Assembly: GCA_949987565.1 (NCBI GenBank)
Contig: OX465104.1
Location: forward strand, 672,978-736,977
Length of the DNA stretch: 64,000 nucleotides
Direction of reading: 5' to 3'
Source of the DNA: Luidia sarsii
Lineage: Eukaryota > Echinodermata > Asteroidea > Paxillosida > Luidiidae
The stretch's first letter is position 1, and every line of letters begins with the position of its first letter. Shown here piece by piece: positions 44,643-56,428 of this stretch. A model generated the notes under the pieces. That model was not told the origin of the DNA. It saw only the letters and a list, made by a program, of their open reading frames with translations, and did not search any database. The position numbers and the translations under genes were made by a program.

Positions 44643-46142
44643 TTTCTACAGAAAAGATATATTTTGACAAGAAAATCGGAACTTCAAAAGTGAGCTTTTG
44701 AGTGGTCAAGTTGTGTGTGTCCCAATTACAGTATGACATTGGAGCCTACATGTACATGTATGTGTATAGGTACATGTAGCCCTACTGTGATATGTACAAA
44801 AGTATACATGTACATGTATAGTATGTATAAGTACAGGTCTATTAGTGTACAATTTACCGGTACACAATGTGTGCTAAGCCAATGCAGGGTTTGACCTGAC
44901 CTGTCCTTATTTATTTTTAACCGACCAGCCAGCCTGCCAGCAAATAAGAACTATTATCCGGCAGGCCTGTCAGTTTTTTCTGCTGGCAAGTATTCTGGAG
45001 GGGTTTGCTTCTCTTGTGAGTCTTAGATTGATGGAAACAAACGAGTACCGTAATAGTAAAAATAAAATGAGATTGCCTCATCAACATGAACAGCTCTGAA
45101 TTCAGACTAAATAAAGGAAAAAGAATAATTCTATGCCTAAGATATGTAGTTTGCATCATGCGGGTACAGTACGTACCGGTACATTAACTTTTACATAAAA
45201 GTTCTTTTTTTAAAACTGCACGTTTACAAATATAAAAATACTGCTTTCACTGCTTTTTGTACTGGTCAATGCCATTCCATTATACATGCTACTTTTTGTA
45301 CACGCAAATGTAGCATGGGAATTGACATTCCTCTTACATTACACCGTACACAATTACATTGTGAACGTGTACACCTGTACATGTACATGTACATTGTGTA
45401 CATGTGTATGCACATACATGTACATGTACCTTGTAAAATGCGTCATGTTTGTTATTTTCAGTTAGATTTTTTGGAAAAACAAGGGGAATTATTTTTGCAT
45501 ACAGTACTGTACAGACTACAAGCAACGTCTTACATGTACACGTAACAAATGCACTTTACAAATGCCTACATACTGTATGTAGCTCAGGCTGTGAATTACA
45601 TGTTCATAATCATGTACATACAGGCTTGTCTGCCAATGTCTGGCAACGTTAACACCAAGGCCTAACATAATACAAGTTGCAGATTACCTCTGAATTTGTA
45701 CTAGGCTTGTTTTCCTGTGCTGTGCATAGAATTCACTGGAAACTAGCGTTAAAAGCAGCCCGTCCTTACAGTAGACTATAAGCCCTGATCAATGACATTT
45801 CCATAGCGGAGAGAAATGAAGTCTGAGGCTTAGCCTAAGCCTTGGTTTCGTAATGGCCCATAGTTTGAATTGGGCACTGTTCTGCAGAAGGTCAATGACT
45901 CTAGAATGATTGTGGTATCTTCCCACCATTTGTTTACCAATTCACTTGGATAGACCATACAGCAAGGATATAATCAGACCGATACTGTAACTGTATACAT
46001 AGATGTGTGAACAATACATGTAACATGAGTACATTAGGCCTATCACATGTGCACCCACACATACTGTACATGTACATGTACACCTGTCATCATGTGTGGA
46101 CCACACTATGGAGCTGTGCCAGATGTCAGGATAAAAACAATG

Positions 46143-46162
46143 CCCCCCCCCCCCCCCCCCCG
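46143..46162. repeat. Poly-C run (20 bp)
   Basis: Uninterrupted C run followed by G. Length is likely to be unreliable in assembly. Confidence 0.95.
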
Positions 46163-46424
46163 CCTACACAATGGATTCTATTATCATCCAAGGACACTGT
46201 CCTAATTAATTGGATTACGGGCAATATATGCCTGTATTACAGACTGCACATTATGCATACGTACACGTTCATTTGTATAGTACACTGTGTACATGTGTAG
46301 CCTATGTACACACAACACACACAAGGGCCACTTACATACATGTATGTAAATGTGCACAGCAAAAGTAACGAGCGCTGCTTCAATTAAAATGCTGAACATT
46401 GTAAATGACCAGCCTCTTTCTCTG

Positions 46425-46625
46425 TCTCCAAACGACGGGCAGAGGACCAGTGCAGTATACACTGCCCAAACCCTGCCAGAGTAACATTGTACCAGCCCCT
46501 TTCTCTGTCTCCAAATGACGGGCAGAGTACCAGTGCAGTATACACTGCCCAAACCCTGCCAGAGTTACATTGTACCAGCTTTTCTCGGAGCTATACTCCT
46601 GAACTTGAAAGAGATGACTTACAAT
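46425..46625. repeat. Dispersed repeat family 4, internally duplicated
   Basis: CTCTTTCTCTGTCTCCAAACGACGGGCAGAG...AACCCTGCCAGAGTAACATTGTACCAG occurs twice in tandem (period about 70 bp), followed by GAAAGAGATGACTTACA. Confidence 0.65.
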
Positions 46626-47453
46626 TACATGTATAATGTACATGTCCAGCTGTCAATGAAAACTTTCTCCACATTGTTTCCCTTTTCCACCCGTCAGTCT
46701 GAAGAAGTGCGTGTGATTTAATCCTCCTCAGTCTTTTTGTCCTAAATCTGGCCTAGGCTCAGGCTCAAGCTTTGTGGCTGTTTATATATCAAAAACTGGA
46801 AAACAAAGGTTTGGGGTTCTTAAGAACTTTTTGGAAGTTGAAGCTTTGAAGTCTCTTGATTCAAAATGGAGTACCGGGTACATGTACATTATGTAAATTT
46901 TTTATCTTCTGAGAAGCTTCTCCAATTTAATTTAGTCAAAGGCTCACATTTTCGATCACACCTTGTACATTACATGTACTTTAAAAATGTTGACAGAAAA
47001 CTGGAGCTCAGGCCTGGATTAGATTTTGGAGGAGAAAAAGCCTGTGCATTTGTTACTGGTATAAATACTGTACATGTAATACTGTGAGTGGTGCCAGGCT
47101 ACTTCACAGTTTCAAGGCCAAATATACAACATTGGGAAGATTGGAAAACATCAATGTCCACAGATTTCCTTCTAATTCACACAGTTTGTAGATGGTCATG
47201 AAAATGATAGAATCCGCATGTTGAAATCTTATGGACTGGGATGATGTACGGTACTTCCCTAGAAATCTTCACTCAAACATCAACAAATACAGATGTACTT
47301 TTATTACTCGCAAGTAATAAACTATTTCTTACACTACAGAACGGTAGTTTCTACTTTCTCTGATCACCAATTGAGCTAAAACCTTTGCAGGATTGCTTTC
47401 TTGGAATGTTTAATGGTTTAACGCACAAACTGTGGCAATCTGTTGACCTTTAC

Positions 47454-47635
47454 CTATGTTGTATGGCCTTTAAATAATGTGGATATTGGGCAACCCTGTC
47501 GACAAATGAGAGCAGGCCGCCATTGTCTGAGGATCGACCGCGAGTTCGGACAAGTTTTTGTCGAGCACCGATGGACCTCTGGAGTCTGGAGTACTCGCCC
47601 CCGCTCCCAGGGACACTGGACCCGGGTGTCGCCAT
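47454..47635 (-). CDS. Candidate 5' coding exon of unknown gene
   Basis: On the minus strand ATG 47635 opens MATPGSSVPGSGGEYSRLQR and continues to LLSFVDRVAQYPHYLKAIQH, then meets a good donor (CATAG/gtaaag) in phase 2 after 60 codons. The interval 47470-47730 is clearly richer in GC and CpG than the surrounding AT-rich, TACATG-rich DNA, as expected for a promoter-proximal exon. An in-frame Met lies 8 codons upstream (47659). I recognise no family, and no downstream exon was found between here and 41000. Confidence 0.4.
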
Positions 47636-48137
47636 TCTCACTTGACGTGAGGAGGCCAAGGACTTGGGGAAGGCTTGGGGGGAGGGAGACCCTTGGGCCT
47701 TGGTCGCTCCCCATCGATTGAGGGCGATGACATGTGCAGACAGTTGTTAAGGGGCGTCGCTTTTTCCCATAGGCATTTTCCTTGCTCCTTGAAAGGTGAA
47801 TCCCATGTACAAACATGTGTACTTGTATGGTCAGTGAATGACCATTAATTTGAGGATACACCCCTAAATAAGGAAAGGTCTTTTTTTAAACAAATTATTA
47901 TCTAAGATGGCACATCAAACTGTAGTGAGGTGGGCCACCCTGCATTTCTATGAAATCAAAGCCATTTAAAGGTTGTCCCATTCCCAGATGCAGGGGATGT
48001 GCCTTATTACAGAAGCAGATTTACAAGGCCATGGCTTACCACCATCCAAAAACCTACCACCTCAGGGCTCAAAATCATGCCAGAAAAATGCAATGGCACT
48101 ATGGCAGTTTGGAACACTGTACAAACTGTGATGTGAC

Positions 48138-48245
48138 ACAGTTCAATGAGGGTTTGCCCTTCTTGACGTAATAAGCATTCAGTGCTTTGCCCAATTGCCT
48201 GCTGACAAATATTCTTATTCTTATTCTTATTCTTATTAATCAATC
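48138..48245. repeat. Dispersed repeat family 5
   Basis: TTCAATGAGGGTTTGCCCTTCTTGACGTAATAAGCATTCAGTGCTTTGCCCAATTGCCTG, ending in a short (TTATTC)n tail, which is a retroposon-like feature. Confidence 0.55.
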
Positions 48246-48351
48246 TCATCCAACAGCAAACAAAATGCCAGTTACAGAGAGATATTCAGGAAGCTTGGGC
48301 GGAATTCGACCCCGCGACTCCTGATATTAAATCCATGATGTGACACAGTGT

Positions 48352-48502
48352 TAGCCCTAACATTCCCCAACCTCACAAAATCCAACACCAGGTTTTGTTG
48401 GATTAGGATAGCATAATGCTGCTGAATTTTGTGGAGTTTGTTGGATTACATATGTACCACTGGTCAGTACACTGCCACACACTCCGGAGTCCTGACTAAA
48501 TG
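48352..48502. repeat. Unexpanded relative of the 44-bp satellite host element
   Basis: CCTAACATTCCCCAACCTCACAAAATCC ... AATTTTGTGGAGTTTGTTGG ... GTCAGTACACTGCCACACACTCC reproduces both flanks of the 42290-43375 array with only about one array unit between. Confidence 0.8.
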
Positions 48503-48667
48503 TGCACATTATTACAGCGCTTCAGACTCATTGCCTGTCCAATCTTTGACTCTTGAACCATCAAGCCAGCACATCCACAATATGCCAAACCCATTTAAGA
48601 GCAGGCTGTCTGTTGCCCTGGAACTTCAAACTCTCAAAGGGGCTTCCAGACTAGACAAAATCCTCAG

Positions 48668-48915
48668 GGATTTCTGTCGGGCTATTCACATTATGGAAGA
48701 AAAACCAGGGGATAGGCCTAAGCTTTTCCCCGGGGAATTTTGACCCCTGCTCAGGTGTAGGGTACAGTAGAAGGAGAAAACCCAGGGGTTTTACGATTTC
48801 CACGGGGAAATAGGGTCCCCAGGAGTTACCAAATGGGTCCAGTGTGAATGGTTGCGGGGGTGTTGTGGGGTAAAAGATCCCCGGGGATTTGCCCTGTAGT
48901 GTGAAAAGGGCTTCT
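48668..48915. mobile_element. Foldback MITE (GGGCTATTCACATTATGG...GTAGTGTGAAAAGGGC)
   Basis: Imperfect inverted ends plus inverted CCCCGGGGAATTTT and GATCCCCGGGGATTT blocks. CAGTGTGAATGG in the middle gives a third internal copy of the terminal motif. Confidence 0.6.
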
Positions 48916-51900
48916 ATACGAAATATGTAGTTAATACTCAGTGTACACGTACACTGTACATTGTACATGTACATGTACATGCCAATGGCGCTATACAGAC
49001 TGTGTGGTGCTTACAGGCACATATTCCGATGAATGGCTAATCTCATTGGACTATTTATACGTGTACCCTCTGAAGGTCGGCGAATATTGATACGCAGTTG
49101 ACAGTGGAGCGATGCACGCGACTGACAGTAGCCTAGCGCTGTTACGTGCTGTTGAGAAAACTCAATGGTCCCTTTGTACAGTACATGTATGTAATCTGGA
49201 TCGCTGTTGCTACATGTACATGTACAGTACCATCTGGTTTTCCTTTCCTTTTTCTTTGAAAAAATGGAGATGTTTGGAATCTAGTGGGACCTTTCTCAAT
49301 TGTTTTTACAGAAATCCAAGCTCAGGCTCAGGGTCCGGATTGTCTCCAAATCTGTCGTCCATTTGTAACTAAGCATAAGGCATGAAAACAGGCAGGACTT
49401 TGGCTCCGTTTTTTGTCCACAAAAATTGGGGGAAAAAATACCAGGTTTCAGCTCGAACAAAGACCCAACCTGTACATATTCTATACATTGTACCTTGTGT
49501 ACGTGTGCACTGTCTGTACAATATTTGCTTTTTGGCAAGAGTGAATAATTCAGGTTTTTGTCAAGATGTATGCATCTCCTTCATAGAGGACACACTGGTA
49601 CGTCTGTGTACGTATGTATGCAGTATACTGTGTGCTCTACTGTGCGGTGTACCGGTACTCAAGTGTACTGGTGTACATCTCTACCTGTCACCAGCTGGTA
49701 TCGAGTACATGTACATGTACCTGTACACATACATGTACACACAACTCCAAAGGCATGAGTGTACCAGTACATGTACAGTAATGTACTTGGTACAGGTACA
49801 CTATACACAATGTACATGTATACAATGTACAAACACATTTTGTACAATGTACAGACACGCTTTTTAATTAATGTAACTACATGTATGTACATGTACATGT
49901 ACTTGTACCGGTACTTGGATTGGTTATACATTTACTTTACGTACAGTACAGTACAGCAGCAGATCTCACGAAACTTCAAGTGTTGCATAACGGTACGCAA
50001 CATTTTGTTGCCTCTGCTAAATACTGCAGAAAAGAGCCTTTGAGGCGCAAGACTTACACAACATTTGTACAATGTACGTTACATACAGTTTTCTTGAAAT
50101 CGGTTGCAGTGTAGGACAGTACAGTACTCGAGTGCTCATTGAAAATGTGGGTAACGGTAATTGAATGCACTAATATACAATAGAGTGGTCTTCCTTCTCT
50201 TTCCCAATTAGTGTGACACGCACATGCGTACATTCTCGCTTCATTGAAAGAACAGATCTATTACTTTGATTAAGTATTACATTGTAGATTGTACATGTAG
50301 TACATTGTATATGTACCTCTACATGTGTTGTCACTGCTGTGCACAATGTGCAAAGTTGTGATGTGGATTTGTGTGGCTGGGTAGTGGTAAAGTACAGACT
50401 ACATGTACTGTATCATGCTAAGTGACGTGTAATTCCAGTATGCAGAGTGTACACTAAATGGATTTCATATCACGCACACTAAACATGTATGTAGTCATAC
50501 AGTGTACACATGTATACATGTAGTACGTTATTAAGCCTACTGTACTGTACATGTACATGTACATGTTCATGTTGTGTGTAGTAAGTATGTACAGTCATGT
50601 ACATTGTATGTACATGTACATGACTGTACAATTGTACGTACAGTATGGCCAAGTTTACTGCATGGCCAAGTTTAGAAATAAACAGGTACATGTACATGTA
50701 CCATGTATTTAGGGAGGGGGGTTCCAATTGAGGCATGGATAAGTTGTTTGATTGAATCAAATTCAAATTGAAATCCTTTGAATAATTCAGCAATGTAGCA
50801 CAATGTAGTACACCATAAAGTGAGTGTGAAGTTACTGATGGAAATTGAATTAGAAAAGAAATACAATTGTACTTGCATAGTCAGTTGCCCGTATGCTGGT
50901 GTAAGTACAATGTACAGTTGTATACATGTAGGGTGATATACAGAAATGTTGCAAACTGCACATGTTGCAAACTGTACGTACGTACATGTACATGTACATG
51001 TAGACATGTTTTTGTGTGAACTGCACCTACCAGTAGTGTACTGTACATACATGTACATGTACATGTACATGTACATGTACATGTGGTACATGTACAGGTG
51101 TATGTGTGTACATGTACATGTACACAATGTACATGTACATGCATGTACATGTACAATGTACATATACATGTACCTTGTAAGTTGTACACTGTACACACAT
51201 GTATGCCTGCTGTACATGTACGTATACATACTGTAGTCACATTGTATACCATAATTACATGCAAACTGAAAGTGCCATGAACTTAAAAAATATAGAGGGC
51301 CTGGTGTTTCAGCTCTGCTCAAAAGCAAAAGGGGCATTCACACCTGCAAGAAAAAGTGCAATCAACTTTTAACAGTTACACACCACTAACCCCACCACTC
51401 CTCCTACCCCCCTCCCTTAATTAAAAAAAAAAATACCGGGTAATTGATATTTGGATGGTGATTAAAATTTCACTAATTTTGCCATGTGTGAAATGGGCCA
51501 AAACAAAAACTGGTTTTTCAATTGCGATTCTCTTTTAAATAATTTGACAAACTCTGTGATCGCACATGTACATGTATGATGTATGTACTGTACATAGAGT
51601 TTTGAATCTAGTATTATGAACCAGGTTTTGCCAAAACTTGGAAAAGAGGAAAGTACAGGGTTGCTGGTCTTCATGAACTTTTGCAGCTCTACATACGTAC
51701 ATGTACCGTACATGTATGGTGTCTGTTGTAAAAGCAGGGACTGACTAGAGTCACTGGACACTCAAGTAGGCAGCCTTGTCTTGTACTTGTACTTACTTTC
51801 CATGCACATCAATTGCTTTCTTCAGTCTAAGGGTCTGAGGTTTGCTTGTCCTAGAAGGAACTTCCTCGGAGGAACTTGTGTCTCTGAGGAAGACCCAGTT

Positions 51901-51971
51901 CAGATCAAAATGCCAGACCCTCTCAGTTTCTCAGATTTGCCTCACTTTTTTTGGGGTCGTTTACATATGTA

Positions 51972-52061
51972 CAGTCCCCACCGAAACGAAGTGTGCTGCT
52001 AACGCGATAGCCATCACGATGGCTATCGCGTTAGCAGCACACTTCGTTTCGGTGGGGACTG
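51972..52061. mobile_element. Perfect 90-bp hairpin MITE with TA duplication
   Basis: CAGTCCCCACCGAAACGAAG through GCGATAGCCATC, a 2-nt loop (AC), then the exact reverse complement. Arms are 44 bp with no mismatch seen, flanked by TA on both sides (51970-51971, 52062-52063). The CAGTCCCC terminus and TA site fit a Tc1/mariner-type non-autonomous element. The lack of arm divergence implies recent insertion or hairpin-mediated correction. Confidence 0.92.
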
Positions 52062-52240
52062 TACTGTAGATCAGTGATCAGTTTGCACATACATGTACAT
52101 GTACATGTACTTTGCAAATACCGTACTTTTCAATTGGGTTTTCAGTAATCAGATACAAGACTTGAAAACAGCCCATTATACTCTACACGTAGGCTTTGAA
52201 AACGATCTTTTTTTTCTCTCCATGTTTTTTAAGATCTAAA

Positions 52241-52479
52241 GCCAGTTTCATAGAGCCGCTTAAGCGTGAAAATCTGCTAAGCAGGAAAAGTCGTCCTTGT
52301 GTAAGCAAGATTACAAGCTGCCCTGCAATTTGATGTCCATTGCTTTTGACTTGTTTTCCACTCTTCTTTATTAGCGCGAAACAAAAGTGAAGTTTGGGTA
52401 GGCAAGGGGATCCTGTGGCTCATGAGTTTTTGCGTTAAACACATTTTGGCGCTTAAGCGGCTCTATGAAATTGGCCCCT
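52241..52479 (+). mobile_element. MITE family 3
   Basis: GCCAGTTTCATAGAGCCGCT to GCTTAAGCGGCTCTATGAAATTGGCCCC. Same interior as 7838-8080, inverted. Fragments of the family occur at 31180 and 58763. Confidence 0.85.
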
Positions 52480-53277
52480 GATGGTGTGCAGTATTGCAAG
52501 TCAGTCCATGTTTTCGATTGGGCCTAACAAAGCGTTGTAAGCAACCGCAAAGCATGAGCTATTAAAAATTTGCCTTCAGAAATTGAATTACACTGTAGAC
52601 TGGAGTCGGGACAAAGGAACCATGCATTGCCATGGGAATAATGGAGAGCATATAAAAGCGTGCAGAAAAGGCCTGATGACGTACATGTACAGTATATGTA
52701 AATCACTAATTTGCCCTTCATTTGAGGAGGAGCGTGGTGTGTTTGCCCTGCCATGCCTTGAGTGTGCCGAACTTGTACTGGCATGCCTGTACATGTACTG
52801 TACATGTACATCAGTACATGTGTACATAGAAACTGCATTACTGTCACATTGGTCTTACATATTGCATACCGGTATGCAGGGTATGTACCGGTACATGTGT
52901 ACATGCATAGCATTGCATGCAATACTGACCATGTACAATTGTACATGTGTACAATACACAATGTATACAGTTTGGTGAGGTTTTTTTATGGGGGGGGGGT
53001 TAGTTTGCTTGTGTCTGTTTGTCTGTTCTACATACATGTACATGTACATGTATCTGCCTAGTACACTACCTGTCTAGTGTCTACCATACTGTACATGTAC
53101 CTGCATGTCTACAGTATCTGCCAGTCTGCTGCCGATTTCACGAAACATCAAAATTTATGTTGCATACGCAACATTTTGCTGCCTTTGCTAAATACTGCAG
53201 AAAAGAGCCATTGTGGCACAAGACTTAAATGCAACATTTGTCGTTGTGTAACTTTTCTTGAAATCGGCTGCAGACTC

Positions 53278-53535
53278 TGCCTGCCCGCCTGTCTGTTTGT
53301 CTTCCTGCCTGCCTGTCTGTCTGTTTGTCTGCCTACCCGCCTGTCTGTCTGTTTGTCTGCCTGTCTGTCTGTTTGTCTGCCTGCCTGCCTGCCTGTCTGT
53401 CTGTCCGTGTGTTAGGGTGATTGGTTTGTTTGTTTGTTTGTTTGTGCTTCTGTCTGTCATCCTGCCTACCTGCCTGTCATCCTGCCTACCTGCCTGTCTG
53501 ACTGTATTTTTATTAATAGTTTGTTTGTCTGTTTG
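53278..53535. repeat. CTGCCTGTCTGTCTGTTTGT microsatellite
   Basis: Degenerate CTGT/CTGC tetranucleotide tract following a repeat block (ACGCAACATTTTGCTGCCTTTGCTAAATACTGC) also present at 49990-50035. Confidence 0.9.
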
Positions 53536-54548
53536 TTTGATTACCGGAACCGGTAATTGCTTTCTACCTCCACCTTTGATGAACTCATCCTTTGATATAC
53601 TGTGTAGTACACTGGTACATGTACATGTACCGGTATGTAGGTATGTGTGTCATGTGCTCGTTAATACTTTAAGCAATTACGCCAGTGGTTCATGACTTTC
53701 ATCATGTTGTCTAACAAGCTAGGGTGTACTGTACAGTACATTTGTAGCTGTCAAATTGTACAGGTACGTGTACAGTACACTTTGTTTGTACAAATCAGTC
53801 ATTACTCACGTATGCATCTACATGTAGCCATCTACAGTACATGTACATGTACATGTACAAGTTTGTAATGTTGTATCATACACTTGAACAAGCTTGCATC
53901 TACGGTGTACCGGTACATTTAAGTACAGTGTACAAGCATGTACGTATATGTACACACTATACGTACATGTTTGTACATGTACCCTGGTACACATGCCGTC
54001 ACATGCATGGATGGATGCACATTACATACATGTACATGTACGTACATGTACATCTAGATACAAACCACACTGTACATGTACACGTACATGTACATGTTCA
54101 CAATTTATGTTTATGGCCTTTCCTATGGCATATTGCATTTATATTTGTTTATGTTTATTTTTCCATTATCCCTTTTACAATGTAATGTATGTCCACCATA
54201 TCACGTTATTGCGCCATCTGTCAAGCCAGTAGAATAATATACGTTTCATCTATAGACGTCAATGCAGCATATGCGGGTCTAACCTTTCACGCACATGTAC
54301 GTAAATATAAACAGCTGATTGTACGACACCCCGCTTCAGGCACCTCCATATTTTTATTATTTTTTTCATCTGGTAATTGAACAAAACAAATCTGGTTAGA
54401 AATGAGGTATGGATGGGTTTCAGGAGAATTTGCCGACGATTGACGAAGGAATTGGGGAGTTGACGTGAAAGTTGATGACCCTGTGCCAGGGGATGGAGTT
54501 GGAGAGATGAACGGAAATAATTTGCAAGTTAATAAGGGGGAGACAGTG

Positions 54549-54573
54549 GGGGGGGGGGGGGGTGGGGTGGGGG
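54549..54573. repeat. Poly-G run
   Basis: GGGGGGGGGGGG with one T interruption. Confidence 0.9.
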
Positions 54574-54894
54574 AGGAAAAGTGCAAACGACGTGGGAGTT
54601 AATCTTATGATGTCAGTTGGGGCTGGGGCGATGCAAATTTCATATTTTACAGGGTGAAGGTCGTTGTGATTGTTATGGTATGATTATTTATTATTTGTAG
54701 GGGGGAAGGGGATGGAGAGTAGTACTTACATGTAGGTTTTTTGTGCTAGAGTTGTGTAAAGGATATGCGGCAATATTTTGTCACTTTGCTTGGATGCTTA
54801 CATTGTGAGCGGCTGATTACTGGATGAGTTGTTTGGACTTTACTTTTTTTCTTTTTTTTTCTTTTAATGCAAAATTGCCCAAAACAAGGCTGAA

Positions 54895-55139
54895 ATGTTA
54901 AGGGCTAGAGAAAGAAGGGGATAGAGAGGGACTCAGGAAGGCCGGAGATAGGAATTGACATTCCATTTAAAAAGGGCAAGATCGTAGGCAGGGGGAAAGC
55001 AAGAACCAGGAAGGGAATTCCAGAGAGAGGCTGAACGAGGGAAGAAGCTGTTCCGATACCTCTCCGTTCTACACCTTGGGATAGATAGAGTGTGTGGGTG
55101 AGAAGAGGCAAACACCGTTACACATACGGGAGTGTACAC
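54895..55139 (-). mobile_element. LINE reverse-transcriptase C-terminus remnant
   Basis: Minus-strand frame reads RTERYRNSFFPRSASLWNSL then PGSCF, and a continuation FKWNVNSYLRPS. RY.NSFFP.....WN.LP and FK..V..YL are typical of the end of many non-LTR retrotransposon polyproteins. It matches 27490-27690. Confidence 0.7.
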
Positions 55140-56265
55140 GTGACTGCACTTTGAGTTTTACAATTTTTTCCCATTTGTTCTCAGAACTCTGTTTGTTTCT
55201 TCCTTGATTTGTCCATCTAAGGGCCATTTTTTGCAAGGTTTTCTTGCGAGGGGTGGGTTACATGTATCCTGATAGCAAGAACCCAATTTTCTATCTGACC
55301 TTCGATCACGACGTCTTGCGACTTTCGGGTTCAATGGTAGATCATTAGAGATGATCTCAAACCGGCCCATAAAAAAATCTGGCACAATCTTCCTAGATAT
55401 CCCTTGTTGTGGAAGGACGACAGTTTTATTTTTATTCATATCAGATTAGGTCACCCGCTAGCTTACAGTACGTGGAAGCTCAACCCAGTTTTAGGCACCC
55501 CAAAGGGACCGGACTTATAAAACAATTGTTGTTTTGATATCAGGACTCACTCGTTGGATAATATTATCTCAGCCTCCTGGAGGTGAATTGACATTATTAT
55601 TATTATTACTATTTTTTTAATAATGAAAGCGGATAATCCAGACCACCCTGAGGGGTCCCAACTGCGAAGGGTTTTATTGAATGTTCTTGCTCATCGCTTT
55701 CTTCCTTTTCATTAAATCTCAAATTAGTGATGTACCACTGGACACTGTATATAGGCTTCGTTTATACGTGGACCGTAATTGTAACATACGTGCGGGAATT
55801 GAGATGCGTATCACTCATTGAATGCGATTTGCTCTGTGAAAGAACGGTAAATGATTTTCATTAAAAAAAAACATCTATCTCTCTCTAGGTGTCAAAGCTT
55901 TTAACACCCTTGACCATGTCATGCCGGGATTGTCTGTGGTTTACTTCCTCCAGTAAGCACAAAAACACTGCCTTGCAAATCCTCAACTGATTAGGAAAGT
56001 TTGACTTTCCAAAACAAAATATACAACCAACATGTGAGGCCTGCCTGTGAACTCCATTTTTCACAACTAACATTAAAATTTAACTATTTATGAGAAAGAC
56101 TAGCTGACTAGTGAGTTTTTAAAATGCTAAATGTTCTTTTTTGGTGTCGTCTGTATCATTTGAAACACTTTACCGGTACTTAATAGCCAAAACCTAAAAT
56201 GTGTGTTGAAATACCGTTCGGGGTCTAAGTTACGACCAGGATGTGATTGAGAACGGACGTGCAGA
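55140..56265. other. No gene recognised
   Basis: Mostly non-repetitive AT-rich sequence. 55740-55860 contains several CGTA/TAAT-type motifs and might be regulatory, but nothing is decisive. Confidence 0.4.
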
Positions 56266-56267
56266 TT

Positions 56268-56428
56268 TCACCAAATTCATCACTGCTTATGATCAAATGC
56301 AAGGCGATGACATGGATGAGCGATGCACATTTATAAGCCACACGGCCTATCACAACTTTTGATGGGTTATCCATCATAAGTGGAGTTGCAATGCATCGTA
56401 AGGCTTTGTGAAATCCATCCCTGCTTGG
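56268..56428 (-). mobile_element. MITE family 2
   Basis: TTTCACCAAATTCATCACTG to CGTAAGGCTTTGTGAAATCC with ATGAGCGATGCACATTTATA in the middle. Confidence 0.7.

Larger units (their letters stand above)
44740..54095. repeat. Region saturated with (TACATG)n / GTACATGTAC motifs
   Basis: The self-complementary motif ACATGTACATGT recurs dozens of times, with the densest runs at 45375-45430, 49700-49960, 50540-50720, 50985-51220, 52790-52960, 53035-53110, 53605-53640 and 53835-54100. Other parts of the window have far fewer. It also reappears at 63560-64000. No exon was recognised inside apart from the 47454-47635 candidate. Confidence 0.9.

Noticed and set aside
50672..51337. Frames rich in MYMYVHVHTCTC
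   Set aside because: Direct translation of ACATGT repeats; no start context, domain or splice logic.
55158..55439. 93-codon basic frame on minus strand
   Set aside because: Adjacent to a LINE remnant and without recognisable motifs; could be more LINE sequence but I cannot support it.
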